Assembly (NCBI GenBank): GCA_964453855.1
Contig: CAYVRN010000005.1
Coordinates: forward strand, 6,653-70,652
From: JASMHC01 sp964453855
GTDB lineage: Bacteria; Pseudomonadota; Alphaproteobacteria; Rhodobacterales; Rhodobacteraceae
Direction: 5' to 3'
DNA: 64,000 nt
Both the position numbers and the translations under genes were made by a program. This document shows positions 1-8,368 of the stretch, one piece after another; within the stretch, counting starts at the first letter, position 1, and every line of letters begins with the position of its first letter. Below the pieces are notes generated by a model that was not told the DNA's origin, did no database searches, and saw only the letters and a program-made list of their open reading frames with translations.

Positions 1-511
1 GCATGACGCCAGCAACCTGCCGATCGTGATCTACAACATTCCGGGTCGTTCAGTCATCGACATGAAGCCCGACACAATGGGTGAACTGGCCAAACTGCCG
101 CGTATCATCGGCGTCAAAGACGCCACCGGTGATATTGCCCGCGTTTCGCAACAGCGCGCAGCCTGTGGTGCGGATTTCGTTCAGATGTCTGGTGAAGACG
201 CGACAGCATTGGGCTTCAATGCCCACGGTGGCGTCGGCTGCATCTCGGTCACCGCGAACGTCGCACCAAAGCTTTGCGCCGAATTCCAAGAAGCAACCTT
301 GGCCGGTGACTACGCCAAAGCGCTTGAGTATCAGGACCGCCTGATGCCTCTGCATGAAGCGATCTTTATCGAACCGGGTCTTGCTGGCGCAAAATACGGC
401 CTGTCCCTGCTGGGCATGTGTAGCGAAGAGGTCCGCCTGCCTTTAGTCGGACTGACCGATGGTACCAAGGCTGCGATCAAAGCAGCGATGCAACACGCGG
501 GCATCCTTTGA
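1..511 (+). CDS. dapA: 4-hydroxy-tetrahydrodipicolinate synthase, C-terminal part
   Basis: This is the 3' part of dapA; the reading frame is open from base 2 and the start lies outside the window. The enzyme condenses pyruvate with aspartate semialdehyde in the lysine/diaminopimelate pathway. Two active-site segments are visible: YNIPGR, carrying the conserved tyrosine, and GVKDATG, whose lysine forms the Schiff base with pyruvate. About 170 residues remain of a family that is usually near 290. smpB follows 47 bp downstream on the same strand. lysA, the last enzyme of the same pathway, is encoded elsewhere in this window. Confidence 0.93.
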   Translation, partial: HDASNLPIVIYNIPGRSVIDMKPDTMGELAKLPRIIGVKDATGDIARVSQQRAACGADFVQMSGEDATALGFNAHGGVGCISVTANVAPKLCAEFQEATLAGDYAKALEYQDRLMPLHEAIFIEPGLAGAKYGLSLLGMCSEEVRLPLVGLTDGTKAAIKAAMQHAGIL

Positions 512-521
512 ACTGACAACA

Positions 522-544
522 GCCCGTTTCGTACTGAAGCGGGC
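522..544 (+). other. stem-loop between dapA and smpB
   Basis: GCCCGTTTC and GAAGCGGGC pair over nine positions (one G-T) around a 5-nt loop. A-rich sequence follows rather than a T-tract, so it is a weak candidate for termination or mRNA 3'-end protection of dapA. Confidence 0.3.
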
Positions 545-558
545 AGAAAACTGGACCA

Positions 559-1035
559 ATGGCCAAACCAAAGTCAGACCCAAACTACAAAGTGATCGCG
601 GAAAACCGTCGCGCTCGCTATGACTATGCCATCGAGGACGATCTGGAGTGCGGCATCATCCTTGTCGGCTCTGAAGTGAAGTCTCTGCGGAAAAACGGCG
701 GCAATATTGCCGAAAGCTATGCCGCCGTCGAAGACGGAGAGCTGTGGCTGGTGAACTGCTACATCGCCCCCTACGAGCAGGCCAAAACATTTCCGCACGA
801 AGAACGCCGCCGCCGCAAACTGCTTGTCTCGCGCAAGGATTTGGCTCGCTTGTGGTCAGACACACAGCGCAAGGGCATGACTCTTGTGCCCCTTGTTCTT
901 TACTTCAACCACAAGGGCATAGCGAAACTGAAAATCGGGATCGCAAAGGGCAAGAAAAACGCCGACAAACGTGCGACCGAAGCCAAACGCGACTGGAACC
1001 GTCAGAAGCAAAGATTGCTTCGCCATGGCGAGTGA
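559..1035 (+). CDS. smpB: SsrA-binding protein SmpB
   Basis: SmpB is the RNA-binding partner of tmRNA in trans-translation, which rescues stalled ribosomes. The 158-aa length is normal for the family. Family-typical segments include ENRRARYDY near the N-terminus, GSEVKSLR, and the basic C-terminal tail (DKRATEAKRDWNRQKQR), which in known SmpB proteins inserts into the mRNA channel. No tmRNA gene is seen beside it. It follows dapA on the same strand and precedes the sulfurtransferase gene by about 60 bp. Identification is from these family-diagnostic segments. Confidence 0.96.
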   Translation: MAKPKSDPNYKVIAENRRARYDYAIEDDLECGIILVGSEVKSLRKNGGNIAESYAAVEDGELWLVNCYIAPYEQAKTFPHEERRRRKLLVSRKDLARLWSDTQRKGMTLVPLVLYFNHKGIAKLKIGIAKGKKNADKRATEAKRDWNRQKQRLLRHGE

Positions 1036-1096
1036 GGCTTGCCCTTAAGAGGGGCTGGTTGTAGGCAAGGATTGAACCGAAACTCAGGGGGATTCC

Positions 1097-1954
1097 ATGA
1101 TGCAGGACGATCCGCAAACACTTGTTTCAACAGATTGGCTGGCGAAAAATCTGAAATACCCCGATCTTCGGATTCTGGACGCCTCTTGGTATCTGCCCAA
1201 CATGAACCGCGACGGTAAGGCTGAATATGACGCCGCACATATCCCCGGCGCGCGATATTTCGACATCGACGACAATAGCGATCAGCGCTCGGAACTGCCG
1301 CATATGGTGCCGCCGGTTGAAAAATTCATGTCCCGCATGCGGGCGTTGGGCGTGGGCGACGGCCATCAGATCGTTGTCTATGATGGTGCTGGAATTTTCT
1401 CGGCAGCGCGCGTCTGGTGGCTGTTCCGCCTGATGGGAAAAAAAGACGTCGCCGTTTTGGATGGCGGATTTCAAAAATGGGTTGCCGAGGGCCATCCGAC
1501 CGAAGACATGCCCCCGATCATCCGCGACCGTCACATGACCGTACAGCGCCACAACGGGCTGGTTAAAGATGTTACGCAAGTTTCATCCGCGGCCAAGTTG
1601 AAAGACCACGAAATCATCGACGCCCGCTCGGCAGCGCGCTTTCGCGGTGACGTGCCTGAACCGCGCGAAGGGCTACGCTCGGGTCACATACCCGGATCGA
1701 AGAACGTACCGTTCACCGAGCTTCTGAATGAAGACGGAACCATGAAGGATGTCGGCGGGCTTAAGTCCGCCTTTGAAACCGCCGGAGTGGACCTGTCGAA
1801 ACCTGCTATCACTTCTTGCGGATCAGGCGTAACCGCCGCGATCATCAACCTTGCCCTTGAACGCATCGGCAAGAAAGACCACGCCCTTTACGACGGGTCC
1901 TGGGCCGAATGGGGGGCCTTCCCCACCCTGCCCGTCGCCACCGGAGACACCTAA
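1097..1954 (+). CDS. sseA: 3-mercaptopyruvate sulfurtransferase
   Basis: A 285-aa protein with two tandem rhodanese domains. It transfers sulfur from 3-mercaptopyruvate to thiol acceptors or cyanide. The N-terminal domain is inactive-type. The C-terminal domain carries the catalytic loop CGSGVTA, the form expected of mercaptopyruvate sulfurtransferases rather than thiosulfate sulfurtransferases. A GGGGG ribosome-binding stretch lies just before the ATG. Its TAA stop shares a base with the ATG of the following aminotransferase (TAATG), so the two are probably translationally coupled. Transamination of cysteine would supply mercaptopyruvate, which fits the pairing (inference). Confidence 0.92.
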   Translation: MMQDDPQTLVSTDWLAKNLKYPDLRILDASWYLPNMNRDGKAEYDAAHIPGARYFDIDDNSDQRSELPHMVPPVEKFMSRMRALGVGDGHQIVVYDGAGIFSAARVWWLFRLMGKKDVAVLDGGFQKWVAEGHPTEDMPPIIRDRHMTVQRHNGLVKDVTQVSSAAKLKDHEIIDARSAARFRGDVPEPREGLRSGHIPGSKNVPFTELLNEDGTMKDVGGLKSAFETAGVDLSKPAITSCGSGVTAAIINLALERIGKKDHALYDGSWAEWGAFPTLPVATGDT

Positions 1955-3138
1955 TGCTTACCAACCTTAAACCGCTTCCCGCTGACAAAATCCTCGCCTT
2001 GATGCAGGAATATGCCGCTGATCCGCGCGACACCAAGATCGACCTTGGCGTCGGCGTTTACAAAAACGCCGAAGGCGTCACCCCCGTCATGCGCGCGATC
2101 AAAGCCGCCGAGATGAAAGTCTGGGAAGAGCAAACCTCGAAATCATATGTCGGTCTGGCCGGTGATCCGGCGTTCTCGGACGCCATGATCAAGCTGGTCC
2201 TTGGCGGCTCGATTGAACGCGACCGTATTTCGGCCGTTGCCACCCCCGGCGGCACCGGCGCTGTACGTCAGGCGTTTGAGTTGCTGCAAATGGCCAACCC
2301 GTCGGGGCGCGTCTTCGTGTCGAACCCGACATGGCCGAACCACGTGACGATTCTGAAGCATCTGAACATCGAAACCATCGCCTACCGCTATTTCGACGAA
2401 GCGACCTGCGGGGTTGATTTCGACGCGATGATCGAAGACCTGAAAACCTCGAAAAAGGGCGATCTGGTCCTGCTGCACGGCTGCTGCCACAACCCGACAG
2501 GCGCCAACCTGAACCTGATCCAATGGCAGGAAGTCGTGAACGTACTGCAAGAAACCGGCGCGACCCCGATGATCGATATCGCCTATCAGGGTTTTGGCGA
2601 CGGTCTGGAAGAAGACGCCGCTGGCGTGCGCCTGATCGCCACCTCTCTGCCGGAAACCCTGATCGCAGCCAGCTGCTCGAAGAACTTCGGCATCTATCGT
2701 GAACGCACGGGCATCCTGATGGCGATCAACGAAACCAATGCAACTCAGAAAGTCACCCAAGGCGCATTGGCCCACCTGAACCGCCAGAACTATTCGTTCC
2801 CGCCCGACCACGGTGCCCGTCTGGTCAGCACAATCCTGAACGACGATGCACTACGCGCCGATTGGCAGGCCGAACTGGAAGAAGTCCGTATCTCGATGCT
2901 GGGTCTGCGTGAACAACTGGCCGGCGAGCTTCAGCGTCTCTCAGGTTCTGACCGCTTCGCGTTTGTGGGCCAGCACCGCGGCATGTTCTCGCGGCTGGGT
3001 ATCGCCCCTGAACTGGTCGAGAAAATGAAAACCGAGCACGGCATCTACATGGTCGGCGACTCGCGCATCAACATCGCAGGCCTGAACCAGCAGACCGTTC
3101 CGATTCTTGCCAAAGCAATCATCGACTCGGGTGCCTGA
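1954..3138 (+). CDS. aromatic/aspartate-family aminotransferase
   Basis: A PLP-dependent class I (subgroup Ib) aminotransferase of 394 aa, the usual length for aromatic amino acid or aspartate aminotransferases. The PLP-lysine region SCSKNFGIYRERTG, the HGCCHNPTG segment and a C-terminal GDSRINIAGL segment containing the substrate-carboxylate arginine are all visible. The start chosen is the ATG in TAATG overlapping the sseA stop; an in-frame ATG 45 bp upstream would lie inside sseA. Substrate preference (tyrosine/phenylalanine versus aspartate) cannot be fixed from motifs alone. A strong terminator follows. Confidence 0.9.
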   Translation: MLTNLKPLPADKILALMQEYAADPRDTKIDLGVGVYKNAEGVTPVMRAIKAAEMKVWEEQTSKSYVGLAGDPAFSDAMIKLVLGGSIERDRISAVATPGGTGAVRQAFELLQMANPSGRVFVSNPTWPNHVTILKHLNIETIAYRYFDEATCGVDFDAMIEDLKTSKKGDLVLLHGCCHNPTGANLNLIQWQEVVNVLQETGATPMIDIAYQGFGDGLEEDAAGVRLIATSLPETLIAASCSKNFGIYRERTGILMAINETNATQKVTQGALAHLNRQNYSFPPDHGARLVSTILNDDALRADWQAELEEVRISMLGLREQLAGELQRLSGSDRFAFVGQHRGMFSRLGIAPELVEKMKTEHGIYMVGDSRINIAGLNQQTVPILAKAIIDSGA

Positions 3139-3170
3139 TAAATATTCCAGGTTTTGCACTTGTTTTACCG

Positions 3171-3206
3171 CCGCGTTCTCCCATCTAAGGGGAACGCGGT
3201 TTTTTA
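3171..3206 (+). terminator. rho-independent terminator after aminotransferase
   Basis: An 11-bp stem (CCGCGTTCTCC pairing with GGGGAACGCGG, one G-T pair) with a short loop is followed directly by six T residues. It ends the sseA-aminotransferase unit, so the rhodanese gene just downstream probably has its own promoter or depends on read-through. Confidence 0.85.
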
Positions 3207-3221
3207 TGAAAAGGACAGGAT

Positions 3222-3602
3222 ATGAAAACGGAACACATTGGCGACGCCACTCTGGAAACCTGGACAGTAGACGAGGTTCAAGAAGCTTTTGACAAGAACG
3301 AGATCGTCCTGATCGACGTGCGTACCCCGCAAGAATTCATGTTCGAACATATCGAAGGCGCGCTTTTGCTGCCTATGTCATTTTTCTGTGCCGACAAACT
3401 TCCCGGTCAGTCCGACAAGCGCATCGTGTTCCACTGCGGTTCTGGCATGCGCTCGGGCCGTGTCGCCAAACTGGCCATTGAAAACGGCGGCTTCAAACAG
3501 ATCGCCCATATGGAAGGCGGCTTTGGCGCATGGAAAACCGCCAAAAAGCCCCACATGGGCACGGATATGTCGACCGGTGCTCCGAAAAAAGTCACCTACT
3601 GA
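3222..3602 (+). CDS. single-domain rhodanese
   Basis: A 126-aa single rhodanese domain with the active-site loop HCGSGMRSGR, whose cysteine would carry a persulfide. The DVRTPQEF and HIEGALLLP segments are also family-typical. A GGACAGG Shine-Dalgarno sits before the ATG. No signal peptide is evident, so it is expected in the cytoplasm. It starts only 16 bp after the terminator behind the aminotransferase, so the promoter is not obvious. Its physiological sulfur donor and acceptor cannot be told from sequence; proximity to sseA suggests sulfur trafficking (inference). It is one of three rhodanese-type genes here. Confidence 0.88.
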   Translation: MKTEHIGDATLETWTVDEVQEAFDKNEIVLIDVRTPQEFMFEHIEGALLLPMSFFCADKLPGQSDKRIVFHCGSGMRSGRVAKLAIENGGFKQIAHMEGGFGAWKTAKKPHMGTDMSTGAPKKVTY

Positions 3603-3624
3603 CTTCATCTTACCTAAAATACTC
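3603..3624 (-). repeat. dispersed intergenic repeat, copy A
   Basis: On the minus strand this reads GAGTATTTTAGG followed by TAAGATGAAG. It begins at the rhodanese stop codon. It matches copies near 38.59 kb and 59.49 kb at about 19 of 22 positions, all at 3' ends of genes. Confidence 0.55.
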
Positions 3625-3630
3625 AAATCC

Positions 3631-3648
3631 ATCGGGCGAAAGCCCGAT
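3631..3648. other. GAAA-tetraloop hairpin
   Basis: A perfect 7-bp stem, ATCGGGC and GCCCGAT, closes a GAAA tetraloop between the convergent rhodanese and glycosyltransferase genes. No T-tract follows on either strand; it may stabilise a 3' end. Confidence 0.4.
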
Positions 3649-3666
3649 CGGAAAACATGCAAAGCC

Positions 3667-3701
3667 GCGCGCCATAGGTCTGATCCCGCAGGCGCGCGCT
3701 T
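3667..3701. terminator. probable terminator between convergent genes
   Basis: GCGCGCC and GGCGCGC form a 7-bp stem with a 17-nt loop, followed on the plus strand by GCTTTTA. It sits immediately before the glycosyltransferase stop and could serve either strand; the T-run is short. Confidence 0.4.
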
Positions 3702-4930
3702 TTAGCCCCCAGCGGGCCGCGGCAGGTGCTCTTTGATCAGATCGCTGCGGTGCTTGAAGACTGCCTCGGAACTGAAATAGGCCCCATCCCTGTAGGAATT
3801 TTCGATCAGCCTGGCCAAACGCCCGCGATCATTGGCCAGCGCCGCCACCTGCTGGGCCAAAGCACCAACATCGTTTAGCGGCGTCAGCTCTCCGCCATTA
3901 TTCTCGAGGATCAGATCGCGCGGATAGGCGCTGTCATATCCCACAATTGGCGTACCGGAAATCAACGCCTCGATCAGGTTTCGCGGGCTTTCCGGTGTTT
4001 TGTGGCAGAACATATGGATATGTGCATCGCGCAGCACATCCAGCACATATTGGCGGTCAGTCACAAACCCCGGCAGCGAAACACGATCTGAAAGCCCGGC
4101 CTGCGCGACCCGGGTTTGCATGTCGCCAAACCGCTCGCCGTTGCCCAGCCAAGTTGCGGTGAAATCCACGCCCATCGCGTCCAGTTTTTCCAAAACCGCC
4201 ACCCAGTCCAACGGGCCTTTCATAGGGTCTGCGCGACCGGCAAAGACGATTTTCAAAGGACCGTATGCACAGTCCTGAATTTTCTGTGCAAGCATGTCCG
4301 AGGGAATATGATCGGATTTTTCCAGCAAAATATCGTGAACGATATGCGGATTTCCGGAATACGGTGCATAGGCTTCATAGGTTTCACGCCCGTGGAACAA
4401 CCCAAGCTCTGCCCGTTGGATCACCGCCCGTTCCAACAACAGCATCGGCTTATGGTACAAGTGCGCCTGCAGGCGCCGCTTGAACGCGCCCTCAGTCCGA
4501 TTGCGTCGTGTCACCTCGGATTCGACGCGGTCGGCCCAAACGGCAAACGGGCGTTTCTTTGCCTTGGCGGCAAAACCTCCGACAGCGCCCCAATCGCCAA
4601 ACAGCCCGCCAATAGAAAACGACAGATAGTCGTTGCGATCAATCAACGCTTCAATCCGGCGGCGGGTTTCGGAATAGCGCCGCAAAAAGTGGTCTGGTCG
4701 ATAGGCGGTCGGGAGCAAGTCAAGCGACATGTTTTCAGGCAAGCGATTGCCCTCGTCCGGTTTTGACCAACCTTCGGGTGTCGTCTCGTCGCGCACGGGC
4801 ATCATCACGCTGATGTGGTCAAAGTTCTCGGCCCAGCGGCGCAGCCCGACCATCGCCTGATTTTCAAAAAAAGGTCCCCATCACAGCGAAACACCGGAAC
4901 CGGCGCGTATATCAGCAAACTGCCATTCAT
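3702..4930 (-). CDS. family 4 glycosyltransferase, N-terminus out of frame
   Basis: A GT4-type (GT-B fold) glycosyltransferase. The C-terminal domain shows the nucleotide-sugar signature ESPRNLIEALISGTPIVGY, with KIVFAGRADPMKG before it. The frame open to its stop has its first ATG at 4853, but coding-like sequence continues upstream (WGPFFENQA) to a stop. In the neighbouring frame an ATG at 4930 opens MNGSLLIYAPVPVFRCDGDLF. The two join smoothly (DGDLF-FENQA) if the run of seven A residues at 4866-4872 had one more base. The gene is therefore either frameshifted or carries a homopolymer sequencing error. Acceptor and sugar are unknown; it stands alone, not in a polysaccharide cluster. Confidence 0.75.
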
Positions 4931-5019
4931 TTTCACATCACATAGCCGGATGAATTGTCAAAGGACGACTGCAAAAAAGCAAACAACCCTACTTCGGTGC
5001 ACCATCCTAAAGCTATACC

Positions 5020-6039
5020 CTAGGGTTTAGAGCGTACAGCCTTCTTTGGCTTCGTCAATCTTCGCCCCGCTTTGCGGAACGGAATCCAATAAAGCTTCCA
5101 GCAGGAATCCATCTCCATAGACTTCATCCCCGCCACACCGAACTTCACGTCGCGGTTGTCATCCGGCATGATGTAGGTGCCGAACAGCACGTCCCACACC
5201 GGAAAAATGAAGGCGAAGTTTTTGTCGAAATGATCAGGATGCATCGAATGGTGGACATGGTGATGCGCGGGCGACGGAAAGACCTTGGACCACACTCCGG
5301 GCCATTTCAGCCAGATATGCGAGTGACGCAAATTGTAGCCGAATATGTTGAAAGCGAACATCAGCACCGGCACACCCAACAGCGACGGCATCGGCGGCAG
5401 GTGCCCCAGAATATTTGCCATCACCCCCATGCTAATCCCGTAGCCCAAGCCTGTAAAAGCCTGATAGGCCAGATTGTCGATCGGATGCTCGCGGAAGTTT
5501 GACATCGGGTGCATCACCTCGGCGCTGTGGTGCACCTTGTGGAATTCCCACAGGATCGGGATTTTGTGCTGCAGGTAGTGAATATAGAATCCGACGAAAT
5601 CAATAACCGCAATCACCACCAGCATGTAAACGACCGAGACCCACCAAGGGCTTGTCACATCGGCTGTGCGGTTGATGAACTCAAGAAGGGATTCTCCCGT
5701 AATCCAGCTGAAAGATTGCCCCATCATCATCATGAGCAAACCGAAGATCAGGAAATGACCGATCAACTTGTGGAAAAAGAAATACCGCACGTCCAGCCAG
5801 GCCGACGGATGCACCCAAACCTGTTTGGGAAAGAGATAGCCGATAAAGCTTTTCGGGGCGTCTTCGCCATGCCCGTCCCGCTGCATTTTGCGCGCACCAT
5901 GACGGTAGACGAAATAGGCAAAAATCGCCGAGGTCAGCAGATACAGCCAGAATATCCGCTGCGTCGGGTCAAAAAGCACCAGAAAGACATCAGCGGCGTA
6001 GTCCAGATATCTGGACCCGAGGTCGGTGAAAAACTGCAT
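5020..6039 (-). CDS. sterol desaturase/fatty acid hydroxylase family membrane protein
   Basis: A 339-aa integral membrane di-iron protein of the fatty acid hydroxylase superfamily. Histidine clusters are visible as HYLQH, HKVHHS and HHHVHH, with the usual C-terminal DVLFGTYIMPD. Several hydrophobic segments precede and separate them. Such enzymes hydroxylate or desaturate lipids, sterols or carotenoids; the substrate here is unknown. An AGGAG Shine-Dalgarno lies seven bases before the ATG. A second, shorter family member is encoded near 29 kb with the same histidine pattern, so the two may act on different lipids (inference). Confidence 0.87.
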   Translation of the reverse strand: MQFFTDLGSRYLDYAADVFLVLFDPTQRIFWLYLLTSAIFAYFVYRHGARKMQRDGHGEDAPKSFIGYLFPKQVWVHPSAWLDVRYFFFHKLIGHFLIFGLLMMMMGQSFSWITGESLLEFINRTADVTSPWWVSVVYMLVVIAVIDFVGFYIHYLQHKIPILWEFHKVHHSAEVMHPMSNFREHPIDNLAYQAFTGLGYGISMGVMANILGHLPPMPSLLGVPVLMFAFNIFGYNLRHSHIWLKWPGVWSKVFPSPAHHHVHHSMHPDHFDKNFAFIFPVWDVLFGTYIMPDDNRDVKFGVAGMKSMEMDSCWKLYWIPFRKAGRRLTKPKKAVRSKP

Positions 6040-6133
6040 GACTGCTCCTGTATCGTGACCGCTTTGGCGGTTCTTTGACCACAGGATAGGCGATCAATGG
6101 GCGTCTGTCATCAACCCAGCACAACCAGCGCGC

Positions 6134-6739
6134 TTACCACATGGTGGATTTGGCACGGGGCAGCCATTCGGCGTCATAATCCGCGCCGCCCTGCGCCCCG
6201 CCACTAGCCTCTGCCAGCAACTCGCCAACCGAGGGCAAACCCGACGGGGCAGACATTTCGTTCCACAATTCCGCTCTCATTGGTGCACGGGCGCATTGGG
6301 TATAAATCTCTCCGATCCGGATCACGATCACAGAACGTGGATTCCGGCCTTTTTGCTCAAAACTCTGGACAAGTTCAGGCGCAACAGAAACTTTTGCCAA
6401 TCCATTCAGTCGCACGACCGTGGTTGATCCCGGAACCATAAACATCAGCGATATCCGCCCGTCCTCGACGATATTCCGAAGCGTGTCCATACGGTTGTTC
6501 CCACGCCAGTCGGGCATTGCCAAAGTTTGGCTGTCAATCTCGCGCACCACCGGCCCGCCATCGCCGCGCGGGCTACCGTCGGTGCCGGACGGGCCCACGG
6601 TGGACACCACGCAAAACCGCGATGCCATGATCCATTTGCGATAAAGCGGTGTCAGCTCATGCACCACTTTGGCGATGGAAGCTGGCGCGGGCGCGCCATA
6701 AAGCGCCTCTAACTCGGCAATGTCAGTGACGTACTGCAT
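6134..6739 (-). CDS. pyridoxamine 5'-phosphate oxidase family protein
   Basis: A split-barrel FMN-binding protein of about 201 aa, resembling the MSMEG_1061-type PPOX subfamily. Visible segments are ASRFCVVSTVGPSGTDGSPRG near residue 45, DWRGNNRMDTLRNI, and GRISLMFMVPG. These fit a flavin-nucleotide-binding reductase rather than true pyridoxine phosphate oxidase. The start chosen overlaps the 3' end of plsC by 17 bp; an ATG 21 bp further upstream is also possible. It is the last gene of the ftsE-ftsX-plsC run. Its substrate is unknown. Confidence 0.8.
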   Translation of the reverse strand: MQYVTDIAELEALYGAPAPASIAKVVHELTPLYRKWIMASRFCVVSTVGPSGTDGSPRGDGGPVVREIDSQTLAMPDWRGNNRMDTLRNIVEDGRISLMFMVPGSTTVVRLNGLAKVSVAPELVQSFEQKGRNPRSVIVIRIGEIYTQCARAPMRAELWNEMSAPSGLPSVGELLAEASGGAQGGADYDAEWLPRAKSTMW

Positions 6740-7466
6740 CCAGATCAAACCCCGCTTCACGCATTAACTTGTTCGACGCGGTTTCAACTTCGCTCTCAAG
6801 TCGCTTCATAAAGGCGTCGCGCTCAAGCCCCTGTTCTATGGGGTCCAGAAACTCGACCACAGCCAAACCGGGCTTGCGGTAAATACCATAGCGGGGCCAA
6901 AAGACGCCAACATTGGTAGCCGCTGGAACCACCTTTTGGCCAGTTTCGTTATACAGAACAAACGTCCCCACTTTGAACGGCTTCTTCGCCCCCGGAGCGA
7001 CACGGGTGCCTTGGGGGTAAATCACCAACTGACCCTTGGGCGCATTCGGAGCCGTAACCCCTTCGACCATTTGCTGAATTGCCTCGGCCTTTTTGCCACG
7101 ATCGACGGCCACACAGCCGATCCGCTGCGCGAACTGGCCCAGAACCGGGGCATGCTTAAGCGATGCCTTCATAATGAATCGAGGCGTCGGAATGGCAGAG
7201 GTGATTAGAATAATATCGAAGAAGCTTTGATGCTTCGGTGCAAGCAAAACCTCGTCAGTAGGAGGTGTGCCACGGATTTCGCTTTTCAAGCCAACCATCC
7301 AGCTTGCAGTCCACATCACCCATCGGCAATAGGCGTGAATCGCCGCATAAGCCCCACGACGCGAAACCAAAGCCCAAGGCGCATAGGCCAGACCAACCAG
7401 CAACATCGACAGATACATCTGCCCCACAAACAAAAGCGAGCGTATCCACTGGATTGCATAGCCCAT
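6723..7466 (-). CDS. plsC: 1-acyl-sn-glycerol-3-phosphate acyltransferase
   Basis: A 247-aa lysophosphatidic acid acyltransferase, making phosphatidic acid at the inner membrane. The acyltransferase motif I appears as KHQSFFD (catalytic His and Asp) and motif III as YPQGTRV, where glutamine replaces the usual glutamate of EGTR. An N-terminal hydrophobic region of about 45 residues anchors it. The start is the ATG in TGATG overlapping the ftsX stop; a longer open frame upstream is antisense-type noise inside ftsX. Linkage to ftsEX couples phospholipid synthesis and division genes in one transcript. Confidence 0.9.
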   Translation of the reverse strand: MGYAIQWIRSLLFVGQMYLSMLLVGLAYAPWALVSRRGAYAAIHAYCRWVMWTASWMVGLKSEIRGTPPTDEVLLAPKHQSFFDIILITSAIPTPRFIMKASLKHAPVLGQFAQRIGCVAVDRGKKAEAIQQMVEGVTAPNAPKGQLVIYPQGTRVAPGAKKPFKVGTFVLYNETGQKVVPAATNVGVFWPRYGIYRKPGLAVVEFLDPIEQGLERDAFMKRLESEVETASNKLMREAGFDLDAVRH

Positions 7467-8368
7467 CAGGACAACCTTCCTAACGTACGGCGGGCAGCGG
7501 CCCGGGTTGCGAAAAAGGCAACAATGCCTGCCAAAACCGGAATAATCAGCGGCATGAACCACTGTGCCTGCTGAAAGCCAAGACCGGTCAGGAATATTCT
7601 GTCGCCCGTTGCCTGAGGCAGCATCAAAATAGCCCCCATGCCGATGATGGTGCCGATCAAAGCCCCGCCCAAAGCCCGCAGGGTAAATCGGCGCACAAAG
7701 GCGCGGGCGATATAGCCGTCTGTTGCACCGATCAGACGTAACACGCGGATCACCTGAAGATTGGCGGCCAGCGCTGCATTTGCTGCCAGAGTGATCATCG
7801 CGGCTGTTGCCCCGCCGATAATCGCAATCGACACCCAACCCAGCGCACGCAAACGCCCGGCAGCTACGGTTAACGGTTTGCGCCAACGGGTGTGATCATC
7901 CAGCACCGCCCCCGGAGCTTCGGCTTGAAGCCGCAATCGCAATCCCGCGGCATCAAAGCCTTCGTCGGTTTCTATGACCTCGATAAGTTTCGGGATGGGT
8001 AAATCGTCAATCGGTACATCCGGTCCGAACCACGGAGCCAAAAGCGCTTGTTGCTCGGCCGTGTTAAGCACTCGAACCGTGGCAATGCCCGCTGTGGTCT
8101 CTAACACCCTGACCGTCGCTTTCGTCTGCCGTTCGACCTGTTCCAGCGGAGCCGATATGCGCACCGTCACACTTTTCGCCAGTTCTTCGCCCCAACGATC
8201 CGCCAGACGCCCCGAGGCCATTGACAGGGCCAAGGCAAAAACAGCCAAAAACGCCATAGCACCCGATGTGAACAAGGTCAGCGTTGCCGTATAGCCAGTC
8301 GGAGGCACCACGCGATCCGACTGCCCGCCTGTTCGAAACACTGAAAACAAATCCGCAAAGACCGACAT
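7466..8368 (-). CDS. ftsX: cell division protein FtsX
   Basis: A 300-aa polytopic partner of FtsE. It has a hydrophobic segment near residues 28-48, an extracytoplasmic domain of about 120 residues, then three C-terminal membrane segments (AIIGGATAAMITLAANAALA, a glycine-rich ALGGALIGTIIGMGAIL, and FMPLIIPVLAGIVAFFA). This matches FtsX topology. FtsEX regulates peptidoglycan hydrolases at the septum. The start is the ATG overlapping the ftsE stop; 58 extra in-frame residues upstream are an out-of-frame reading of ftsE. Sequence identity in this family is low, so the assignment rests partly on the adjacent ftsE. Confidence 0.88.
   Translation of the reverse strand: MSVFADLFSVFRTGGQSDRVVPPTGYTATLTLFTSGAMAFLAVFALALSMASGRLADRWGEELAKSVTVRISAPLEQVERQTKATVRVLETTAGIATVRVLNTAEQQALLAPWFGPDVPIDDLPIPKLIEVIETDEGFDAAGLRLRLQAEAPGAVLDDHTRWRKPLTVAAGRLRALGWVSIAIIGGATAAMITLAANAALAANLQVIRVLRLIGATDGYIARAFVRRFTLRALGGALIGTIIGMGAILMLPQATGDRIFLTGLGFQQAQWFMPLIIPVLAGIVAFFATRAAARRTLGRLS

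Noticed and set aside
2143..2811. 222-codon minus-strand frame
   Set aside because: Antisense to the aminotransferase with conserved motifs on the other strand.
4116..4766. 216-codon open frame on the plus strand
   Set aside because: Antisense to the glycosyltransferase; composition typical of a shadow.
7467..7886. N-terminal extension of plsC
   Set aside because: It overlaps ftsX in another frame and lacks a family-like sequence; the TGATG start is convincing.
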